NCBI GenBank assembly: GCA_030248225.1
Contig: JASANE010024975.1
Coordinates: forward strand, 1-41,737
Length of the DNA stretch: 41,737 bases
Reading direction: 5' to 3'
From: Trileptium ribeirensis
Taxonomy: Eukaryota > Nematoda > Enoplea > Enoplida > Thoracostomopsidae
The notes under the pieces were generated by a model. It searched no databases. It was given only the letters and a program-made list of their open reading frames with translations, and was not told where the DNA came from. A program made the translations under genes and the position numbers. Positions 1-9,548 of the stretch are shown here, piece after piece (within the stretch, counting starts at the first letter, position 1; each line of letters starts with the position of its first letter).

Positions 1-321
1 AACATCAACATATATTTATAAGTTTAATTTGTCACGTTTCAGATCCGTAATCTAACCTAATACATAATTAGCATAGTCTATATCCTTGCTGTTTATGTCA
101 CCTGAAATTTTGTAACAACACTTTTCAAGTTGGAAATCATTTCTAACAAATGCAGAATGGCGTCAAAGAAGACACAAGAAAGGTAAGAAGCTAGATTACA
201 ATTCTTATAACAATAATCTGATCATGTTTTGTGCTTGGAAGCTTATATATCTTGTGTAATTATTAGTGCTGACATTTATCTCGCATGTTGCATTTCTTGT
301 TTGTTCTTGTCTAAAAAATTA
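1..321. other. AT-rich flank left of the first piggyBac copy
   Basis: No gene is recognised here apart from a possible short first exon at 157-182. It may be genomic DNA or an unrecognised left part of the transposon. It has no counterpart beside the second piggyBac copy, which is truncated well inside the coding region, so the true left end of the element cannot be set by comparison within the window. Confidence 0.4.
157..182 (+). other. Candidate first coding exon of the piggyBac transposase
   Basis: An ATG at 157 opens nine codons ending in AG directly before GTAAG, a consensus splice donor at 183. A matching acceptor (TTTTAG) ends at 561. Splicing 182 to 562 keeps the reading frame and adds a short basic N-terminus in front of the ATG at 566. 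The difficulty is that the inverted repeat that looks like the transposon end (322-359) would then lie inside the intron. Either the coding unit starts at 566 and this exon is chance, or the inverted repeat is subterminal. Transcript data would decide. Confidence 0.3.
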
Positions 322-359
322 CTTGTTCCCACAACGGGAACAGTGGGAATAAACGGGTA
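322..359 (+). repeat. Left inverted repeat of piggyBac copy 1
   Basis: Contains the palindrome GTTCCCAC...GGGAAC and, reading outward to inward, ends in CGGGTA. Its reverse complement matches 2561-2588 and 6025-6062 with only a few mismatches. It is consistent with a terminal or subterminal inverted repeat that binds transposase. Confidence 0.55.
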
Positions 360-565
360 GGGGGTTTGCTTATTTTGTGAAATCTACAACAATTTGTCAA
401 GCGTGGAAGTGTATGCCATAATTACAGATGTACGACAATTTAGTAGCTATCATTTTGTGCATTATCGGCAAAATTCAGGCCTCAGATTATCCAAAACTTA
501 TATTTGTCCTCTCAACTATACGTTTCACATTACACAACAACGCGTTTTCGACTTATTTTAGGTCA

Positions 566-2287
566 ATGACGGTACACGAAGTGCTCGAACAGCTGGAAAG
601 TGACGGGTTTTTCGACACAGCTGATGTATTTATTGAGCCCCCGGAAGATGGTGAAGAGTCTGAGGGCGACAGTGGTGACGAAGCAGAAGGCGGAACGGTC
701 AACAACCTCAGTGGAAGGCAATTGCGAGCCAGAGGATCCGCAGTTGCAAATCGTTATGGGGACGAAAAAACAGTCGTAGGCGGTCAGTCAGAACCAGAAG
801 TCGGAGAGCCTGAAGCAGACACCAAAGCCCGCCGGTGATTTGAAAGCAAACTGGCCTGATTTCACACTCACTCCTAAAATCCTCAATCTGAATCCTAATG
901 ACCCGGTTCAATTTTTCGAACTATTTTTTGATGACGAAATTTGCAGTTTCCTAGCCGAGATGTTCACAAGATTTGCTCGCCGTAAAGGAAATATGAACTT
1001 TGAAACCAATTTGTCTGAAATCCGAATATTTATTGCTATCTTGCTGCTTTCCGGTTATCTGTCAGTCCCGCGGTGGAGGATGTTTTGGGAGACTGATTCC
1101 GAAACATACAACGCAATGGTAGCTAACGCCATGCGCCGAAACCGATTTGATGAAATGAAATCATTTGTTCATTGTGCAGATAATGACAATTTGAACGAAG
1201 GTGACATTTATGCAAAGGTTCGACCACTTATGGTGCAGCTAAATGAACGGTTTTTGCAGCTCGCCAGTATTCCGCAAGAGTTATGCGTAGATGAAAGCAT
1301 GGTGCCTTACTATGGGCGCCATGGCGCAAAGCAATTTCTACGCGGCAAACCAATACGTTTTGGGTATAAGGTGTGGTGTTTATGTACAAAACTCGGATAC
1401 CTGATACAGTTTGAGCCATACCGAAGCGGCAGTTACAACAAGAAACTGGGACTGGGGGCGTCAGTCGTGCTAGATTTATTTTCTGAGCTTCCGCCCAACC
1501 AGCCTTATGTCATCTATGGTGATCGAATGTTCAGTTCCATAAGGTTGACCGAGGCCTAAAGGCGAAGGGTATTGCATATACTGGAACCGTCCTGCCAAAC
1601 CGCATCGATAAATGTCCGGTGAAACAAAAGGAACATATGAAAAAAGAAGCCAGGGGCGCGTATGACTTTCAAACTGACGTGAACAGTAACACCACAGTGA
1701 CTTGCTGGAATGATAATGCCGCAGTGCATTTCATTTCAACGTTTGACTCAGTGGAACCGGTTGGTAAAGCTACAAGATGGGTAAAGGGTGAAGGTAAGGC
1801 AAGTGTTCCTCAGCCTCGTGTCGTTTCTCGATACAACGAATTTATGGGTGGGGTTGACAGGATGGATGAAAATATCCACAACTATCGAATCGCTGTGCGA
1901 GGAAAAAAGTGGTATTGGCCCCTGTTTGCTTTTTGTATTGATATTAGTTGTCACAATGCGTGGCAACTTTATCGTGAGGCATCGGCACAACAGATGGAGA
2001 ATGCTGTCGACTACCTTGCCTTTCGGCGTAACATTGTAAAGTCTTATCTTTTGAAATATCGGAATCTTCCGAACATGGGGCGGCCTAGAACTGCAAAAGC
2101 CATTGAATCCCGTGTTCCAGATAACGTTCGCTTGGATGGTATCAATCATTACATCATTCCAGCCGAAAAACAGAGTCGCTGTGCGGTTTGCAAGAAGAAC
2201 TCTCGCAAAATGTGCGAAAAGTGCCGCGTAAATCTTCACGAAATTGTTCCATCACGTTTCATTGACTCAGAAATGACTTTGAAATGA
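566..2287 (+). pseudogene. piggyBac-family transposase, copy 1, frameshifted
   Basis: A PGBD-like transposase in three frame segments. The first (566-838) has a short helical start and a run of Asp/Glu with a PPEDGEES-type motif, as in the N-termini of PGBD2/PGBD3-like proteins. The frame shifts near 838. The second segment (840-1559) carries the first two catalytic aspartates in CVDESMVPYYG and YVIYGDRMFSS. A single missing C in the run at 1554-1556 (copy 2 has CCC at 5018-5020) shifts the frame again. The last segment (1619-2287) has the third site, GGVDRMDENIHNYR, and a C-terminal Cys-rich finger (CAVC, CEKC). DDD piggyBac transposases cut and paste DNA at TTAA. Two frameshifts make this copy unable to give a full protein. 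The identity is firm; the start codon is not. Confidence 0.85.
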
Positions 2288-2560
2288 AAGCTCAATATGT
2301 AAATATCGACATGTAAAAAGACTACGCACAATAATTTTGTATTTTGAACGAAACGATTTTGCCGCTATACCTTGCTACTATCTATATTTCGTCCTTTTCG
2401 ACGCCAAAAACATAATTTTCGACAGTTTGCGAAGCGCTTACTTTGTGCTGTTTGCATCAGCATTACGTATTTTGGTTTTTTATTAGTTGGTAAGAAATAG
2501 TTGCCGTTATCATAGCATTTTAGTCGAAAGAAATTAAAATATTTTGTATTTTAACGGATG

Positions 2561-2588
2561 TACCCGTTCGTTCCCACTGTTCCCACAA
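2561..2588 (+). repeat. Right inverted repeat of piggyBac copy 1, shortened
   Basis: Begins TACCCGTTCGTTCCCACTG and is the inverted partner of 322-359. Compared with 6025-6062 it lacks 13 bp that form the second half of a GTTCCCAC/GTGGGAAC palindrome. The loss fits slippage or excision across the palindrome. Confidence 0.55.
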
Positions 2589-2734
2589 TATTTCTGAAAA
2601 AATGACGAAGAAATTTAAAACACGACTAAAAACATACATAAATGGCTGTTTTAAGAATATGTTAAACACTAGTTTCAAAATTATTCCAAAAATCAAAAGT
2701 CATGCAAAAACGAGTTAAGGGTAACGATGGCTCG

Positions 2735-3223
2735 TACTTTACTTCAATGTAGACTGATTTACAAAGTTTACAAGCGCAGTGGTTGGTGCTTGACGCAATT
2801 TATGATAGGCAAGCGTACGCTAAGTACTTCCACGTAATCCATACTCTGTACCGAGTTGGCCGGGTTTAATTCGAACGTACACCACAGACTTCTGAATGTG
2901 TAAAATAGCTGCTACAAGCATCGACCTGGCTTTGATTTAACAAACGATTATTATGAAAAATTCCTGCTCAAATTATGTGCCCTACTTACGTTTCACATGG
3001 CAAATTGGTTAGTTAATCTTTTCTTTTGTTTGATTGTATTGGAGCTTGATCATTATATAATATATATTACATATGTTTGGATTACAAGATGAAGCAAAAA
3101 ACGTGGAAAATTTCAAACAAAATTTTTAAACCGGAATTCCGGTTCCGGTATGGTTTTTGCCCTTTGCCGGAACCGTAACCGGAACACGGTTTTCGCCGGA
3201 ACCGGAATTCTGGTTACTCCCTG
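2735..3223 (+). mobile_element. Right-hand fragment of a hAT element (duplicated)
   Basis: Nearly identical to 9052-9540, the right part of the complete hAT element at 8376-9540. It includes the GC-rich CCGGAACC-type subterminal repeats and the terminal TTACTCCCTG, followed by the target-duplication octamer CTAGCAAC at 3224-3231. The left part is missing because this copy starts at the deletion joint at 2735. It shows that the hAT element was already in place before the segment was duplicated. Confidence 0.8.
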
Positions 3224-4361
3224 CTAGCAACGTCTTGCTTCTGCGTACGCTTATCCCAAATACATATACATATATGTGCGTATGTAGGTTTCTACAAAAT
3301 AAATACAAATACACGAAGTTATTTTAATTTAAAAAGCACAGAAGTAAGCTGGCATAAAATTTTATATTAACCTGGGTGCAAGTCCATAGTTGGTGAATGT
3401 GTTTATAATTCGCGATAAACGTCGTAGAACATTTCGTATATCTTTTGAGCAAACAATCCTGGATTTGAGCTTAACCACAATTCTATATTAACTTGATATT
3501 AGTTTTCTATAAAAGTGGCATTATCTGGATGTCGATATCAACGTGTGGAGAAGCACACTAGTAAGCTTCTTGAATGAATAAGCTTGACCTTATTAAGCTT
3601 GATAAAATTATAAAAATAGCTCTATATTAAAATGGTCCAACTGCATCGTAGATGAACATTTCTTAAGGTAATGCGAATTAAATATAAAGTTTATATAAAT
3701 TCGATTTGAACATTTGAAAATTTGAATTATGAACTAATATAATTCCTATATAAAATGTAGGGTTTTGTTGTACATATGTACGTACTGGAAAGTTCCGGAA
3801 ACTTCAGAATAAAGTAAAATACTCGCTAAGGACATCATAAGAAATTTATTTTAATACGTCGGTCAAGCAAATATGAGCTTTATATTAGCATAATATAAAC
3901 TTTATATTAAGTTTAGTTTGTAAGTGGATTAATATGGCGCACAGTTTTACCGATAAGGCAGATTGACGATTACGGAATAAATTTAGCTCTGAATGTAGGG
4001 CATTTCGCCGTCAAAGTGCTGATGAAGCAGTTTTAGCTTAAAAGTTATCCGAAAGTTGGCGTCTTCGAGCTGAGCTATTAAAGGTTAAGGACCCATAAAT
4101 CTTCTAAATTAACATCGACACTTTCTTTGGAGTAGCACCGCCGATGCTGGAACTTCTTTGCACTTTAGCTGCAAATTTTGAGACTCCGGTCTCTATTAGA
4201 TTGTTTCTTATTAGTTAAAAACTGAAAAGCAGTCGAGGTTACCTGTGCCGACAGAAAAGTTCACTCTGACTTCGGTAGCACAGAGTTCGGTCGGCTTTAC
4301 AGATCGGCTGTGATGCTTTATGATGGCCTCTGCAGGTTTACTTAATTCTAACTTTTGCTAT
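3224..4361 (+). repeat. Non-coding duplicated segment, copy of 9541-10677
   Basis: AT-rich, with no reading frame that looks like a protein. Repeated TATATTAA-like words occur around 3480-3910. Near its right end (about 4255-4320) it carries a segment that also occurs, inverted and diverged, at about 24335-24400. It therefore belongs to the same old repeat as the two large arms. Confidence 0.6.
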
Positions 4362-4422
4362 TGACCCGGTTCAATTTTTCGAACTATTTTTTGATGACGA
4401 AATTTGCAGTTTCCTAGCCGAG

Positions 4423-5751
4423 ATGTTCACAAGATTTGCTCGCCGTAAAGGAAATATGAACTTTGAAACCAATTTGTCTGAAATCCGAATATTTATTGCT
4501 ATCTTGCTGCTTTCCGGTTATCTGTCAGTCCCGCGGTGGAGGATGTTTTGGGAGACTGATTCCGAAACATACAACGCAATGGTAGCTAACGCCATGCGCC
4601 GAAACCGATTTGATGAAATGAAATCATTTGTTCATTGTGCAGATAATGACAATTTGAACGAAGGTGACATTTATGCAAAGGTTCGACCACTTATGGTGCA
4701 GCTAAATGAACGGTTTTTGCAGCTCGCCAGTATTCCGCAAGAGTTATGCGTAGATGAAAGCATGGTGCCTTACTATGGGCGCCATGGCGCAAAGCAATTT
4801 CTACGCGGCAAACCAATACGTTTTGGGTATAAGGTGTGGTGTTTATGTACAAAACTCGGATACCTGATACAGTTTGAGCCATACCGAAGCGGCAGTTACA
4901 ACAAGAAACTGGGACTGGGGGCGTCAGTCGTGCTAGATTTATTTTCTGAGCTTCCGCCCAACCAGCCTTATGTCATCTATGGTGATCGAATGTTCAGTTC
5001 CATAAGGTTGACCGAGGCCCTAAAGGCGAAGGGTATTGCATATACTGGAACCGTCCTGCCAAACCGCATCGATAAATGTCCGGTGAAACAAAAGGAACAT
5101 ATGAAAAAAGAAGCCAGGGGCGCGTATGACTTTCAAACTGACGTGAACAGTAACACCACAGTGACTTGCTGGAATGATAATGCCGCAGTGCATTTCATTT
5201 CAACGTTTGACTCAGTGGAACCGGTTGGTAAAGCTACAAGATGGGTAAAGGGTGAAGGTAAGGCAAGTGTTCCTCAGCCTCGTGTCGTTTCTCGATACAA
5301 CGAATTTATGGGTGGGGTTGACAGGATGGATGAAAATATCCACAACTATCGAATCGCTGTGCGAGGAAAAAAGTGGTATTGGCCCCTGTTTGCTTTTTGT
5401 ATTGATATTAGTTGTCACAATGCGTGGCAACTTTATCGTGAGGCATCGGCACAACAGATGGAGAATGCTGTCGACTACCTTGCCTTTCGGCGTAACATTG
5501 TAAAGTCTTATCTTTTGAAATATCGGAATCTTCCGAACATGGGGCGGCCTAGAACTGCAAAAGCCATTGAATCCCGTGTTCCAGATAACGTTCGCTTGGA
5601 TGGTATCAATCATTACATCATTCCAGCCGAAAAACAGAGTCGCTGTGCGGTTTGCAAGAAGAACTCTCGCAAAATGTGCGAAAAGTGCCGCGTAAATCTT
5701 CACGAAATTGTTCCATCACGTTTCATTGACTCAGAAATGACTTTGAAATGA
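4423..5751 (+). pseudogene. piggyBac-family transposase, copy 2, 5'-truncated but in frame
   Basis: A 442-residue open frame covering the catalytic core. Homology to copy 1 extends upstream in frame to 4363, where it stops at the duplication joint, so the acidic N-terminal region is absent. Residues: D111 in CVDESMVPYYG, D188 in YGDRMFSS (the commoner family form is DN-F-F-T-S), and D300 and D303 in GGVDRMDE. These match the DDD(D) catalytic set with spacings of 77 and 112 residues. A C-terminal finger has C408, C411, C419, C422 and H427. The frame is intact where copy 1 is shifted. Without the N-terminus and left transposon end it is unlikely to be mobile, but the catalytic domain could in principle still be made if transcribed. 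Confidence 0.85.
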
Positions 5752-6213
5752 AAGCTCAATATGTAAATATCGACATGTAAAAAGACTACGCACAATAATT
5801 TTGTATTTTGAACGAAACGATTTTGCCGCTATACCTTGCTACTATCTATATTTCGTCCTTTTCGACGCCAAAAACATAATTTTCGACAGTTTGCGAAGCG
5901 CTTACTTTGTGCTGTTTGCATCAGCATTACGTATTTTGGTTTTTTATTAGTTGGTAAGAAATAGTTGCCGTTATCATAGCATTTTAGTCGAAAGAAATTA
6001 AAATATTTTGTATTTTAACGGATGTACCCGTTCGTTCCCACTGTTCCCACAGTGGGAACAAACAATATTTCTGAAAAAATGACGAAGAAATTTAAAACAC
6101 GACTAAAAACATACATAAATGGCTGTTTTAAGAATATGTTAAACACTAGTTTCAAAATTATTCCAAAAATCAAAAGTCGGGCAAAAACGAGTTAAGGGTA
6201 ACGATGGCTCGTA
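5752..6213 (+). other. 3' part of piggyBac copy 2 and adjoining DNA
   Basis: Matches 2288-2736 almost base for base. It holds the 3' untranslated part of the transposon and the right inverted repeat at 6025-6062, then about 150 bases of shared sequence up to the TA at 6212-6213, where copy 1 jumps to the hAT segment. No gene is seen. Confidence 0.6.
6025..6062 (+). repeat. Right inverted repeat of piggyBac copy 2, complete
   Basis: TACCCGTTCGTTCCCACTG followed by the perfect palindrome GTTCCCACAGTGGGAAC. It is the inverted partner of 322-359 and retains the 13 bases that copy 1 has lost. Confidence 0.6.
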
Positions 6214-6230
6214 GACCATAGGCACGTATT

Positions 6231-6540
6231 CTAGAGGGAGTAATTTTCGGTACAGCAAAAGTCGAAATAGCACTTTGGCAAATGCTGTATTCCTATAAAA
6301 TTTTGCTCACATTTTCGCGGTTTCCAATGGTGCCTCGCGATGTTGCTCAATTTTGCACATAAAAATCGCCGTTTCGTATGAAGTTTACCAACATTGGTAA
6401 ATTTGATACTGCTTTCGCAGCGACAGCGTATTAGAGATTGGTGACTCCTCCTATGCTGCCGTGCTGCGTTGATGATATTAAAACATATGTAACAGATCCC
6501 TGTTAGTCCTGGCCGCAGCCTAATAGACAACATTTACAGA
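6231..6540 (-). repeat. Short dispersed repeat, copy 1
   Basis: The reverse complement matches about 11990-12240. Shared words include CAACGCAGCACG, TACGCTGTCGCTGCGA and AAATTTACC. The two copies even share a weak similarity in one translated frame, but the frames contain no known domain and diverge by indels, so I treat it as non-coding. Confidence 0.55.
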
Positions 6541-7619
6541 TTTTGGTCATTAAACCGTCATTAGATCTCAACCCCTAAGGTGATAGCTTTGAAACTAGTT
6601 GAAGCCATTTCCCCGCACCAGTAAATGTCTGGAAAAGATTAGTAACCAGCAATTGGTCGCACGAGACCCTGTTGTCACCTTACGAATGGTTATTGTACGT
6701 ACCGCTGACCGTAGGTCGCTATATAATCATTATATGAGACATATATATTCATATACATTATATTATCGCAAATCACGAATCATTACGCCCGACAATGATT
6801 TCCGTAGTTTTATTGCTGTTGTTCATCGTAATATGTATATATATAATTTCTTTTTGCCATAAAGGCGCCCATTGGTACACTTGAAATATATTACGTTACG
6901 ATGATTTTATCGATCGGTATATGTCCGATTTGAACTGTCGTTTGTAGGTATAAAAACATGTCCAATTGGTACCCTGATTGCACTGGTTTCTTATATTTCA
7001 TTTGTATTCATACCATTGTTCATGCGGATAACTGATTCCATGATTGTATTGAGCCCTCGTATTCATTTAGTACCATAGTAACCACATATAATTGCGTTGT
7101 CATGATCGTATTGATTTCGTTGCAGGTTTGTTGTCTGCCGTAGCCATAAAAGCACATAGCTATATACTATTTCGTTGTACTTGTGACGCTGTTCTTATGA
7201 TCATTGTTATAATGTGCTGTATTTTGGGTACATAGGTAATAATCTGTCGATATCCGTACGCAATTGCCCGTGATTCGGCCGATGTTGGTGTGGTATTGCT
7301 GATTTAGTGCATGTACACATATATTTGTTGTAGGTACGATAGCTCGGGTTTGGCGAGCTCTTGCCTTTTCTGACCCGCGAATAATTAAAACGGTACGACT
7401 CCCTCAACCACCCGATAATTGCTAGGAATATGGGCTTACCCCGCGCGATAGGACCAAGAAAATTTAGGCCAAATTTAACAAAAAGATTGCTCGTGACTGA
7501 AATTCGACACGACCGTGCTCGCAAGTGAAAACCACAAAAAATAGTGGCTGTTCGCCCTATAGCTAACGGCAAATGAGGAACGTTTCAGAAAATTATTAGT
7601 CGAAATCGTTGATATTACA

Positions 7620-7656
7620 TTTACCAGTGTTGAAGTTAAGAAAATACACTGGTAAA
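7620..7656. repeat. Perfect hairpin, TTTACCAGTGT stem
   Basis: An 11-bp perfect inverted repeat (7620-7630 and 7646-7656) with a 15-base loop. The same TTACCAGTG stem occurs at the corresponding place of the right arm (26166-26190), suggesting the fold has been kept while the surroundings diverged. Confidence 0.65.
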
Positions 7657-8367
7657 TTCAAAAGACAAAAATGGTATCAGCTACCAGTGTTCATTTCCTC
7701 TGGCTAAGTTGCTGATAAAATACGATTTAAAATGACAATTCCGAATTGAGGGTCTTTGTGGCTACTGCCCATAACTCCAGAATTGTTAAGAAACCGTCAA
7801 TGAAGAGCTGATCATTTTTGGTACAGAATTTTTTTGTCTTTACTTTGAGACCGGCCCGTGAAATCCGATGGGGATTCACGGACTTTTTAGGGATTAACTA
7901 TATATCTCTGCAAATTGAACGAACATCGTAATTACGTTTAATTAGCTATTTTAAGAATTATAGACACACGATTAGTTGTCTATTAAATGTCTTCGGGTTC
8001 CTTCCATCCGAGGCTACAGTTTGAGCCCGGAACGAATACCCCTTGAAATGTGAGGAAATTTTCCCCGATCGGCGTGTGACCCATCATTAGGTTCGCCCCA
8101 TCAGATCCAACACAAAAATATGTCCCTCGCCTCACAAAAAAGCGACCCGAACCCGGTCAATCCTCCTAAACTCTTTAATTAATTATCGAAAACTACGAAG
8201 AGCGCGCCCGAGAGACCGATTTCTCCTTTTTCATCTGAAAGATGACAAGTTACGTATCAAAATACTCGAACGTATGAGCCGAGTCCAATTCTGAGGCCCG
8301 TTTGGCAGTTCGGAATCATTCGAGGGAGTGAGACCCTTTTTACGTCCTTTACCCCACGTTTGTTTAC

Positions 8368-8375
8368 CTAGCAAC
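8368..8375. repeat. Left target-site duplication of hAT element (CTAGCAAC)
   Basis: Eight bases identical to 9541-9548 and immediately outside the element's CAGGGA terminus. Eight-base target duplications are characteristic of hAT transposons. Confidence 0.85.
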
Positions 8376-9540
8376 CAGGGAATAACCGGAACCGAAATTT
8401 ACCGGGACCGGTACCAGCAACCGGGACCGTCCATTTAAACTGGAACCGGAACCTGGTCTTCGAAATTTATATATATATTAAAACTGATGATGGAAGAAAT
8501 GAAGGTATAGTGGATTTAAAATGCATTAAAAATAACTTTTACATTAAACTTAATGTATTGCGATGGTATTATTGCCTTTCTGAAACTTTAAAGAGACTGA
8601 GCAAGCTAATAATGTTTATTTATCGATCAAATATGTCGGTTTTTGGACATTCAGAGCAAAAATATCTTCCACTATACACCATTGCGTATATTGCGTCAAA
8701 GCGAAGGTGCTTACAAAGCTTGGAGCGTAGAATACCCACTTTCGCTCTGTCTCCAGTCGCCTCCCTTTACTACACATACGTTTGTTGCATGTTCTTCTGT
8801 AGGAAACTTAAACTTATTGGTTTATATGATTCTAAGAGAAAATAATAAATAGAAGGTAATTTTCTGATCAGTGGTCAGAGACACTGTTTAGGCTAGCGTT
8901 GGACAAACAGTGCCCGTCAGTTAGATCATAATGATGATAACTTTCTAATCAGAATGCTATAAATGAGACACACTGTTATGCTGCTCGCACAGTTTCAATA
9001 AATACAGTTCATTGCCAAGAAAGCAGTTTCTATCTGCGTTGCAGAGAACGTTACTTTACTTCAATGTAGACTGATTTACAAAGTTTACAAGCGCAGTGGT
9101 TGGTGCTTGACGCAATTTATGATAGGCAAGCGTACGCTAAGTACTTCCACGTAATCCATACTCTGTACCGAGTTGGCCGGGTTTAATTCGAACGTACACC
9201 ACAGACTTCTGAATGTGTAAAATAGCTGCTACAAGCATCGACCTGGCTTTGATTTAACAAACGATTATTATGAAAAATTCCTGCTCAAATTATGTGCCCT
9301 ACTTACGTTTCACATGGCAAATTGGTTAGTTAATCTTTTCTTTTGTTTGATTGTATTGGAGCTTGATCATTATATAATATATATTACATATGTTTGGATT
9401 ACAAGATGAAGCAAAAAACGTGGAAAATTTCAAACAAAATTTTTAAACCGGAATTCCGGTTCCGGTATGGTTTTTGCCCTTTGCCGGAACCGTAACCGGA
9501 ACACGGTTTTCGCCGGAACCGGAATTCTGGTTACTCCCTG
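8376..9540. mobile_element. Complete non-autonomous hAT element, 1,165 bp
   Basis: Begins CAGGGAATAACCGGAACCG and ends with the reverse complement of CAGGGAGTAACCAGAATTCC. It is flanked by perfect 8-bp duplications CTAGCAAC. Both ends carry about 100 bp of CCGGAACC-rich subterminal repeats, a common hAT arrangement. The interior is AT-rich. The longest frames (for example 8510-8845) show no hAT transposase or BED-finger motifs, so mobility would depend on a related autonomous element. The matching place in the right arm, about 25430-25446, lacks the insertion. A duplicated right-hand fragment is at 2735-3223. Confidence 0.85.
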
Positions 9541-9548
9541 CTAGCAAC
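9541..9548. repeat. Right target-site duplication of hAT element (CTAGCAAC)
   Basis: Identical to 8368-8375. Also copied at 3224-3231 in the duplicated segment. Confidence 0.85.

Larger units (their letters stand above)
322..2588 (+). mobile_element. piggyBac-type DNA transposon, copy 1
   Basis: The transposase remnant lies between two imperfect inverted repeats at 322-359 and 2561-2588. They share a core of about 24 bp beginning TACCCGTT and continuing TTCCCACTGTTCCC, and each is followed by the short palindrome GTTCCCAC/GTGGGAAC. In this copy the right palindrome has lost 13 bp that copy 2 retains at 6049-6061. piggyBac elements normally insert at TTAA. A TTAA lies close to the right repeat, but no matching TTAA is clear on the left, so the outer ends given here are approximate. 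The element sits at the left edge of a tandem duplication. Confidence 0.6.
899..4363 (+). repeat. First copy of a 6.3-kb tandem duplication, with internal deletion
   Basis: 899-2736 is almost identical to 4362-6213, and 2735-4363 is almost identical to 9052-10679. The only length differences are a 1-base and a 13-base deletion in the transposon part and one base in the other part. The order therefore equals the second copy (4362-10679) minus 6214-9051. The duplication joint is at 4362-4363 (shared TG) and the deletion joint at 2735-2736 (shared TA). About eight substitutions were seen in 1.63 kb of the 2735-4363 part. Confidence 0.8.

Noticed and set aside
2561..2588. Exact piggyBac right end at TTAA near 2551
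   Set aside because: A TTAA lies close by, but no equivalent TTAA with matching spacing was found at the left repeat, so I did not assign exact ends.
6231..6533. A conserved small protein shared with 11966-12241
   Set aside because: The two DNA segments are copies of one dispersed repeat; the frames differ by indels and have no third member supporting coding use.
8510..8845. 111-codon frame inside the hAT element as a possible transposase
   Set aside because: No hAT dimerisation motif, BED finger or catalytic residues; far too short; AT-rich random-looking translation.
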